Positions 58,213 through 64,000 of a stretch of 64,000 nucleotides of DNA are shown here, piece by piece. Numbering within the stretch: position 1 is the stretch's first letter; each line of letters begins with the position of its first letter. Location: positions 1,375,001-1,439,000 of the forward strand of contig NZ_CP027773.1 in NCBI RefSeq assembly GCF_003019815.1, read 5' to 3'. Source of the DNA: Variovorax sp. PMC12 (GTDB lineage Bacteria > Pseudomonadota > Gammaproteobacteria > Burkholderiales > Burkholderiaceae_C). Below the pieces are notes generated by a model. It did no database searches and was not told where the DNA came from. It was given only the letters and a program-made list of their open reading frames with translations. A program made the position numbers and the translations under genes.

Positions 58213-58968
58213 TCAGGCCGAAGCGCCTTCTTCGACTTCGACGAATTCGTCGCTGCCGCCTTCGGCGATGGCCTTGACCACGTCACCGGTGGCGCTGTTG
58301 CGGCCTTCGATGATGGCGTCGGCGATGCCGCGGGCGTACAGCGTGACGGCCTTCGACGAGTCGTCGTTGCCGGGGATCACGTAGTCGATGCCTTCGGGCG
58401 AGTGGTTGGAGTCGACCACACCGATCAGCGGAATGCCGAGCTTCTTGGCTTCAGCCACGGCGATCTTGTGGAAGCCCACGTCGATCACGAAGATGGCATC
58501 GGGCAGAGCGGTCATGTCCTGGATGCCGCCGATGTCCTTTTCGAGCTTCTCGATTTCGCGCGAGAAGGTCAGTTGCTCCTTCTTGCTCAGCGAGTCGAGG
58601 CCCGCTTCTTGCTGAGCCTTCATGTCCTTCAGACGCTTGATCGAGGTCTTGACGGTCTTGAAGTTGGTCAGCATGCCGCCGAGCCAGCGGGTGTCGACGA
58701 AAGGCACGCCGGCGCGGCGTGCTTCGGCAGCCACGATTTCACGGGCTTGGCGCTTCGTGCCGACCATCAGGATGGTGCCGCGGTTGGCCGTGAGTTGCTT
58801 GGCGTACTTCATCGCGTCCTGGAACATCGGGAGCGACTTTTCCAGGTTGATGATGTGAATCTTGTTGCGGTGACCGAAGATGAACGGAGCCATCTTGGGG
58901 TTCCAGAAGCGGGTTTGGTGACCGAAGTGGACACCGGCTTCCAGCATTTCGCGCATGGTGGTAGACAT
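58213..58968 (-). CDS. rpsB: 30S ribosomal protein S2
   Basis: S2 binds the neck of the 30S subunit with S1. The 251-residue protein starts MSTTMREMLEAGVHFGHQTRFWNPKM, in short GVHFGHQTRFWNPKM, then has the coiled-coil insertion near residues 100-155 (TSIKRLKDMKAQQEAG to FSREIEKLEKDIGG) and the C-terminal PDAIFVIDVGFHKIAVAEA motif near 160, in short VIDVGFHKIAV. It heads the conserved rpsB-tsf-pyrH-frr block. The 206-base leader may carry the S2 autoregulatory structure. Confidence 0.98.
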   Translation of the reverse strand: MSTTMREMLEAGVHFGHQTRFWNPKMAPFIFGHRNKIHIINLEKSLPMFQDAMKYAKQLTANRGTILMVGTKRQAREIVAAEARRAGVPFVDTRWLGGMLTNFKTVKTSIKRLKDMKAQQEAGLDSLSKKEQLTFSREIEKLEKDIGGIQDMTALPDAIFVIDVGFHKIAVAEAKKLGIPLIGVVDSNHSPEGIDYVIPGNDDSSKAVTLYARGIADAIIEGRNSATGDVVKAIAEGGSDEFVEVEEGASA

Positions 58969-59174
58969 TGAAATTACTCCAAAGGTTGGGTCTAAAATCC
59001 AGCCCGTTTTGTGCTCTCTTGGATGGAGTCACAACACCTTGATTGGGCCGGTTTGCGGATGTGTTTGACTGGATGCAACGGGAGCCGTTGCTCAACCAGC
59101 GAAACCCAAAGAGTATAGCACGGCCACTCTCCCCTTCCTGAACCGAGCCGTCCACGCGGCACCGCAGCCCCACC
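58969..59174 (-). promoter_or_regulatory. rpsB promoter and leader
   Basis: On the minus strand a TATACT box at 59112-59117 is a good -10; the -35 is weak. Between it and rpsB a perfect hairpin GCAACGG/CCGTTGC with a three-base loop lies at 59075-59091. S2-dependent autoregulation by the rpsB leader is known in gammaproteobacteria; that it applies here is inference. Confidence 0.55.
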
Positions 59175-60500
59175 ATGAACGACCTCCACGCCACCCGTCT
59201 CTCCCTCCTGGCAGGTGGCTCCGATGCACGCACCGAATTGGAGCGCGCCATCGACGTCTCGCAGTCGGCGGCCTGCGCGCATGTCTTCACCCGCACGATG
59301 TTCGACGAGGCTCGCCAGGCCGTTGCCGGCGTCGGCACCGAAACCCGGCTTGCCGGGCTGGCTTTCACCAGCAAGGACCTGTTCGACATCGCGGGCCAGC
59401 CCACACCTGCCGGCTCGGTGGTGCTGTCGCATGCACCAGCGGCCAGCGCCGACGCCCTCGCCGTGGCGCGGCTGCGCGCCGCGGGCGGCGTACTGACCGG
59501 ACGCACCAACATGACGGAGTTCGCCTTCTCTGGCGTCGGCGTCAATCCGCACCACGGCACGCCCGCCAATGTGAGCGACGCCGCCACGCCCCGCATTCCC
59601 GGCGGCTCGTCGTCAGGCGCCGCGGTTTCGGTGGCCAGCGGCGCCGCGTTCATCGGCCTGGGCTCCGACACGGGCGGCTCGATCCGCATTCCGGCGGCGC
59701 TGAACGGCATCGTCGGGTTCAAGAACACCGCCCGCCTCACGCCCGCCGATGGCGCGCTGCCGCTTTCGACCACGCTCGACACCGTCTGCGCCATGACGCG
59801 GTCGGTGCGCGACGCCATCACCGCACACGAAATCCTTGCCGCGCGGCGCGTCACGGCCGGCAATGCGCCCCTGGCCGCCTACCGGATCGCCGTGGTGAAG
59901 AACGTGTTCTTCGACGACATCGAACCCGCCGTGGCCGCCGCCTTCGAGCGCTCGTTGAAGAGGCTGCGCGCCGCCGGCGCCCGCATCGAAGAGATCGCGC
60001 TCCCCGAGTTGACCGAACTGGCGACCATCAACGCCACCGGCGGTTTCTCGGCAGCCGAGTCCCACGCCTGGCACCGGCTGCTGCTCGAACGCAGCGGCGC
60101 GGGCTACGACCCGCGCGTGGCCCAGCGCATCCTGCGCGGCGCCGGCATGAAGGCGCACGACTACATCGACCTGATCCATGCCCGCCGCGACTGGATCGCC
60201 CGCGTCGAAGCCGCACTGGCGCCGTTCGACGCGGTGCTGTCGCCCACGGTGCCGATCACCGCGCCCTCCATCGCCAGCGTGGCCCCGGGCGCCGAGCGCG
60301 ACGACGAGTTTTTCCGCATCAACGGGCTGCTGCTGCGCAATCCGTCGATCGTCAACATGCTCGACGGCTGCGCCGTCTCGCTGCCTTGCCACGTCCCCGG
60401 CGAACTGCCGGTCGGCCTCATGCTGTGGCATGCCGCGCTGCACGACGACGCCGTGCTGGCGCAAGCCCTGCAAATCGAGCGCACGCTACAGAATCAATAG
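59175..60500 (+). CDS. Amidase (amidase-signature family)
   Basis: A 441-residue hydrolase of the amidase-signature family, which cleaves C-N bonds in amides. The Ser-cisSer-Lys triad is complete: Lys67 (FTSKDLF), cis-Ser145 (IPGGSSSG) and nucleophile Ser169 (GSDTGGSIR). It resembles glutamyl-tRNA amidotransferase subunit A but lacks the linked gatB/gatC neighbours, so it is likely a catabolic amidase of unknown substrate. There is no signal peptide. It is divergent from rpsB and 53 bases before a DadA-like gene, so an amide to amino acid route is conceivable. Confidence 0.87.
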   Translation: MNDLHATRLSLLAGGSDARTELERAIDVSQSAACAHVFTRTMFDEARQAVAGVGTETRLAGLAFTSKDLFDIAGQPTPAGSVVLSHAPAASADALAVARLRAAGGVLTGRTNMTEFAFSGVGVNPHHGTPANVSDAATPRIPGGSSSGAAVSVASGAAFIGLGSDTGGSIRIPAALNGIVGFKNTARLTPADGALPLSTTLDTVCAMTRSVRDAITAHEILAARRVTAGNAPLAAYRIAVVKNVFFDDIEPAVAAAFERSLKRLRAAGARIEEIALPELTELATINATGGFSAAESHAWHRLLLERSGAGYDPRVAQRILRGAGMKAHDYIDLIHARRDWIARVEAALAPFDAVLSPTVPITAPSIASVAPGAERDDEFFRINGLLLRNPSIVNMLDGCAVSLPCHVPGELPVGLMLWHAALHDDAVLAQALQIERTLQNQ

Positions 60501-60553
60501 CTGGCTTCGCCCATACTACGGGCGTCCGCCGTCTCTCTTATCTAGAACATTCA

Positions 60554-61807
60554 ATGAAAATCGCGATTGTGGGCGCCGGCATCATCGGCGTCACCACCGC
60601 CTGGGAACTGGTTTCCGACGGCCATGAAGTGACCGTGTTCGAGCGCCGCGGCGCCGCCGCCGAAGAAGCCAGCTTCGCCAATGCGGGCGTGGTCGCCCCC
60701 GGATACGTCACCCCCTGGGCTGCGCCCGGCATGCGCGGCAAGGTGCTGCGCTCGCTGCTGTCCTCGCACGGCGCCATCAAGCTGCGCTGGCCCCTGAGTT
60801 CGCGCGACATCGGCTGGATGTCGCGCTGGCAGAAGGCCTGCAAGCTCGAGACCTACCTCGCCAACCGTGCCCGCATGCAGCGGCTGGCCTTCTACAGCCG
60901 CACCCGGCTGCACGAAGTGACCGAGGCGCGCGAGCTGAGCTACGAGCGCAGCGACGGCTACCTCGTGCTGCTGCGCTCCAAGCGCGAGAAGAAGATGGTC
61001 CAGCCCGGGCTCGACGTGCTGCGCGCGGCCGGAAGCGTCTTCAAGGAAATCGATGCCGACGAGACCCGGCTGATCGAGCCCGCGCTCAACCCCGAAACCC
61101 CGCTGGTGGGCGCCATCCACCTGCCGGAAGACGAAGTGGCCAACTGCCGCCAGTTCGCGCTGCTGCTCAAGTGGGAGGCCGAGGCGCTGGGCGCGCAGTT
61201 TCATTTCAACTGCGACATCGCACCGCTGAGCCGCGCAGCGCCCACTTCGCTGTCGCTGGCCAGCGGGTCGGATCCGGTGCGCTACGACGCCATCGTCGTG
61301 TGCGCCGGCCTGGCCTCGGCCGCGCTGCTGCGTCCGCTGGGCCTGCGCATCCCGATGGCGCCGGTCTACGGGCATTCGGTCAGCGCACCGGTGCGCGAGC
61401 CGCTCAATGCCCCACGCAGCGCGGTGATGGACGAGCGCTACAAGGTCGCCATCTCCCGCCTGGGCCAGCGCGTGCGCGTGGCCGGCAGCGCCGAGATCGG
61501 TGGCTCGCTGGACACGATGAATCCGGCCTCGGTGCAGTTGCTCTACAAGGTGCTGCACGACTGGTTCCCGGGTGCGGCAACCCTGCAGTCGGGCGTGCAG
61601 CAATGGAAAGGCGCACGGCCGATGCTGCCGGACGGACCGCCGGTGCTGGGCGCCAGCGGCATCCCGGGCGTATGGCTCAACCTCGGCCACGGATCGAGCG
61701 GCTGGGCGCTGTCGTGCGGCAGCGCCCGCGTGCTGGGCGACCTGATCGCGGGCCAGGATCCGGGAATCGACCTCGAAGGGCTCGGCGTCGAGCGTCTCAG
61801 TCTTTAG
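60554..61807 (+). CDS. D-amino acid dehydrogenase (DadA-like)
   Basis: A 417-residue FAD-dependent oxidoreductase of the DAO family. The dinucleotide-binding MKIAIVGAGIIGVTTAWEL opens the chain with GAGIIG at residues 7-12. The FERRGAAAEEASFANAGVVAPGY stretch and the C-terminal GIPGVWLNLGHGSSGWALSCGSARVLGDLI stretch, in short NLGHGSSGWALSCGSA, match DadA. It would oxidise D-amino acids to keto acids and ammonia at the inner membrane, passing electrons to quinone. Another amine is possible. The last 11 bases overlap the convergent small membrane gene. Confidence 0.88.
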   Translation: MKIAIVGAGIIGVTTAWELVSDGHEVTVFERRGAAAEEASFANAGVVAPGYVTPWAAPGMRGKVLRSLLSSHGAIKLRWPLSSRDIGWMSRWQKACKLETYLANRARMQRLAFYSRTRLHEVTEARELSYERSDGYLVLLRSKREKKMVQPGLDVLRAAGSVFKEIDADETRLIEPALNPETPLVGAIHLPEDEVANCRQFALLLKWEAEALGAQFHFNCDIAPLSRAAPTSLSLASGSDPVRYDAIVVCAGLASAALLRPLGLRIPMAPVYGHSVSAPVREPLNAPRSAVMDERYKVAISRLGQRVRVAGSAEIGGSLDTMNPASVQLLYKVLHDWFPGAATLQSGVQQWKGARPMLPDGPPVLGASGIPGVWLNLGHGSSGWALSCGSARVLGDLIAGQDPGIDLEGLGVERLSL

Positions 61808-62225
61808 GATCCCAGCGGCGCAGGCGCTCGGGGCTCGCGGGCTGCTCGACAGGCAGCTCGGGCTCAGGCGGCGGCCGCAGGCGCTCTGCGATCCGTCCCA
61901 GCAAGCCGGGGCCGATCAGCGCAAAGAACACCAGGCACATCGCACCGGCACCGAACAGGGCCAACCGCGCCAGCCCTGAAACGCTTTCGGCCGGCAGATC
62001 GAACCAGCGGATCACGCTGACGCCGATGCCGACATTGGCGGCCCATGCCACATCCCTCAACGGCACCCAGCGCTTCAGTTGGGCCAGCAGGAAGACGCCC
62101 CACACGGCACCCAGCAGGGCCAGCACCCATGCCCATCCGGCGATCCAGGCAACGGTCGCGGCCAGGAAAAAGGCGAGTCCTGCGACAAGCAGGGCGAGCA
62201 CCCACGCGACGCTCTTGAAGTTCAT
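61797..62225 (-). CDS. Hypothetical membrane protein, 142 aa
   Basis: I do not recognise this family. From the ATG at 62225 (MNFKSVAWVL) the protein shows four hydrophobic stretches near residues 7-25, 26-45, 60-75 and 88-110, and a Pro/Glu/Arg-rich cytoplasmic tail (RLRPPPEPELPVEQPASP). The tail is probably disordered. It overlaps the dadA-like gene tail to tail by 11 bases and is divergent from nnr by 41 bases. No function can be assigned. Confidence 0.65.
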   Translation of the reverse strand: MNFKSVAWVLALLVAGLAFFLAATVAWIAGWAWVLALLGAVWGVFLLAQLKRWVPLRDVAWAANVGIGVSVIRWFDLPAESVSGLARLALFGAGAMCLVFFALIGPGLLGRIAERLRPPPEPELPVEQPASPERLRRWDPKD

Positions 62226-62266
62226 CCGCCCATGATAGGGAGGCAACGCAGCGGCACAATGGATCG

Positions 62267-63727
62267 ATGCAACGCATCACACCCGCCACCGCCGCAAACC
62301 TGTTCGACATCGCCGCCACGCGCCGCATCGAACAGGCCGCGGCTGCCGCCCTGCCCGCTCACGCGCTGATGCAGCGTGCCGGCCTCGCAGCCGCCCGGCT
62401 CGCAATGGCCATCGCACCCCATGCGCGAACCATATGGGTGGCGTGCGGACCGGGCAACAACGGCGGCGACGGCTTCGAGGCGGCGGCGCAATTGCGTCAT
62501 CGGGGCTTCTTTCCGGTGGTCACGTTCGCCGGGGACGAGAGCCGGCTGCCGCCGGATGCCAAAACATCGCTGCAGCGCGCCCGCGACGCGGGCGTCGCCT
62601 TTGCGGAGAACCCGCCGAGCGCCTACGAACTCGCCATGGATGCGCTGCTCGGCATCGGCTCCACGCGGCCACCCCAAGGCACGATGGCCGAATGGCTCCG
62701 GCAGATGCATGCGAGCGCGCAGCCGGTGCTCAGCGTCGATGTGCCGTCAGGGCTGAACGCGGATACCGGCGTGCTGCCGAAAGACTTCGACCGCACGAAC
62801 GCCTCCACACGCCACTGCATCACCTTTCTCACGCTGAAGCCCGGCCTCTTCACCGCACAAGGGCGCGACGCGGCAGGCATCACCTGGTTCGACGATCTCG
62901 GCTGCAGCCACGTCACGGATCAGCCAGCAGCCGTGCTGACCGGAACGCCGAAGGCACAGCCGCGCGCGCATGCCTCGCACAAGGGCAGCTACGGCGATGT
63001 CGCCGTGATCGGCGGAGCGTCCGGCATGGCGGGCGCGGCGCTGCTGGCAGGTTCGGCCGCGCTGCATGCCGGCGCGGGCCGGGTGTTCGTCGGCCTGCTC
63101 GACCCCGGCGCGGCCATCGTCGACACCTCGCAGCCAGAACTGATGCTGCGCGACGCCCGCTCGCTCGACCTGTCGGGAATGACCGCCGTCTGCGGTTGCG
63201 GCGGCGGAGAAGCCGTTCGCGAACTTCTGCCGCGCGTACTGGCGACAGCCGCCGCGTTGGTGCTCGATGCGGATGCACTCAACGCCGTCGCGACCGACAG
63301 CGCGCTGCAGGCACGACTCGCATCGCGCGGAAAAGACGGATTGCCCACCGTGATCACGCCGCATCCGCTCGAAGCGGCGCGCCTGCTGGGGTGCACGGCC
63401 GCCGACATCCAGGCCGACCGGCTCGCGTCGGCGCGGCAGCTTGCGTCACGCTTTGGCGTGGTCGCGGTGCTCAAGGGATCGGGGACGGTGGTTTCGGACG
63501 CAAGCGGCGCGCCTCCAGCCATCAACCTGACAGGCAACGCCGCGCTGGCCACTGCCGGGACTGGCGACGTGCTGGCCGGCATGATCGGCGCCGCACTGGC
63601 GGCCGGTCGCCCCGCCTTCGAGGCGGCCTGCGAAGCCGTCTGGCAACACGGCCACATCGCCGACACCTGGCCGGCCAACGCCGCCCCGCTCACGGCGGGC
63701 ACGCTGGCCCGCCGCGCGCCCGCCTGA
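62267..63727 (+). CDS. nnr: Bifunctional NAD(P)H-hydrate repair enzyme
   Basis: Nnr repairs hydrated NADH and NADPH. The 486-residue fusion has an N-terminal epimerase domain (YjeF_N, residues 1-220) with CGPGNNGGDGFEAA near residue 62 and SVDVPSGLNADTG near 158, and a C-terminal ADP/ATP-dependent dehydratase of ribokinase fold (about 230-480) with GSYGDVAVIGGASGMAGAA near 241, in short GGASGMAGAA, and the catalytic NAALATAGTGDVLAGMIG near 425, in short GTGDVLAG. The two activities are fused as in E. coli NnrED. Confidence 0.94.
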   Translation: MQRITPATAANLFDIAATRRIEQAAAAALPAHALMQRAGLAAARLAMAIAPHARTIWVACGPGNNGGDGFEAAAQLRHRGFFPVVTFAGDESRLPPDAKTSLQRARDAGVAFAENPPSAYELAMDALLGIGSTRPPQGTMAEWLRQMHASAQPVLSVDVPSGLNADTGVLPKDFDRTNASTRHCITFLTLKPGLFTAQGRDAAGITWFDDLGCSHVTDQPAAVLTGTPKAQPRAHASHKGSYGDVAVIGGASGMAGAALLAGSAALHAGAGRVFVGLLDPGAAIVDTSQPELMLRDARSLDLSGMTAVCGCGGGEAVRELLPRVLATAAALVLDADALNAVATDSALQARLASRGKDGLPTVITPHPLEAARLLGCTAADIQADRLASARQLASRFGVVAVLKGSGTVVSDASGAPPAINLTGNAALATAGTGDVLAGMIGAALAAGRPAFEAACEAVWQHGHIADTWPANAAPLTAGTLARRAPA

Positions 63728-63740
63728 CGCGGCTCTTTGC

Positions 63741-64000
63741 TTAGCCGCGCCCGACGAAGGGCATCTTCGTCGCCATGATGGTGTGGAACAGCACGTTCGC
63801 TTCCAGCGGCAGGTTCGCCATGTAGAGCACCGACTGGCCGACGATCTTCACGTCGATCAGCGGCTCGATCGCGAGTTCGCCGTTGGCCTGCGGCACGCCC
63901 TTGGCCATGCGCGCGGCCAGTTCGGTCATCGCGTTGCCAACGTCGACCTGCCCCACCGCGATGTCGTACTTGCGGCCGTCCAGCGACGCGGTCTTGGTGA
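63741..64000 (-). CDS. SDR family oxidoreductase, 3' end
   Basis: The frame is open to the window edge, so only the last 85 or so residues are seen and the start lies beyond it. The visible part has the style of a short-chain dehydrogenase C-terminus: DGRKYDIAVGQVDVGNA, AIEPLIDVKIVGQSVLYMANLPLEANV, in short QSVLYMANLP, and the ending TKMPFVGRG. The catalytic Tyr and Lys fall outside. It ends 14 bases from nnr in convergent orientation. The substrate is unknown. Confidence 0.75.
   Translation of the reverse strand, partial: TKTASLDGRKYDIAVGQVDVGNAMTELAARMAKGVPQANGELAIEPLIDVKIVGQSVLYMANLPLEANVLFHTIMATKMPFVGRG

Overview
The window is chromosomal DNA from a high-GC betaproteobacterium. Gene order and protein types fit Burkholderiales, family Comamonadaceae, most likely Variovorax or a close relative. 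This rests on recognising family-typical proteins and conserved gene clusters, not on a database search. Almost all of it is core genome. I see no tRNA or rRNA gene, CRISPR array, insertion sequence or prophage.

Layout. Bases 1-3926 (+) hold a nucleobase/nucleoside-type salvage group: the 3' end of an ABC permease, two small unknown proteins, a CodA-like cytosine deaminase and a secreted esterase. Bases 3879-12570 (-) hold a GNAT acetyltransferase, a hexapeptide acetyltransferase, sbcB, cardiolipin synthase, clpA, clpS and icd. Bases 12791-14020 (+) hold two related tiny secreted basic proteins and a DUF192 protein, followed on the other strand by sodB and xseA. Bases 16348-20179 (+) are the conserved chain exbB-exbD-lpxK-Trm112-kdsB-adk. 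An asparaginase gene and lexA then diverge from a shared region with two LexA boxes.

Bases 22063-30331 (+) hold an unknown small protein, a D-2-hydroxyacid dehydrogenase with an MFS transporter, and a CoA-thioester catabolic cluster: 3-hydroxyacyl-CoA dehydrogenase, crotonase-family enzyme, Crp/Fnr regulator, APH-type kinase and acyl-CoA dehydrogenase-like protein. The last pair resembles the kinase and dehydrogenase halves of ACAD10/ACAD11 and LvaA/LvaC, so this cluster is the best candidate here for a less-described pathway (4-hydroxyacyl-CoA breakdown).

Bases 30414-35928 (-) contain GNAT-glmM-folP-ftsH-rlmE, with yhbY and a glycosyltransferase-like gene on the other strand. Bases 37242-43537 (-) hold a DUF4149 protein, greA, a Kdo hydroxylase and carB-carA. 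Bases 43680-58968 (-) are the large conserved translation/envelope block, in transcription order rpsB-tsf-pyrH-frr-uppS-cdsA-dxr-rseP-bamA-skp-lpxD-fabZ-lpxA-lpxB-rnhB-SpoU methyltransferase. It links ribosome function, isoprenoid and phospholipid supply, outer-membrane protein assembly and lipid A synthesis. Bases 59175-63727 hold an amidase, a DadA-type dehydrogenase, a small membrane protein and nnr, and the window ends inside an SDR oxidoreductase gene.

Lipid A/Kdo genes occur in three separate places (lpxK-kdsB, lpxD-fabZ-lpxA-lpxB, and the Kdo hydroxylase). Non-ATG starts are frequent (exbB, ftsH, cls, lpxK, kdsB, carA, lpxD, lpxB, dxr and the MFS gene), and several neighbours overlap by 4 bases.
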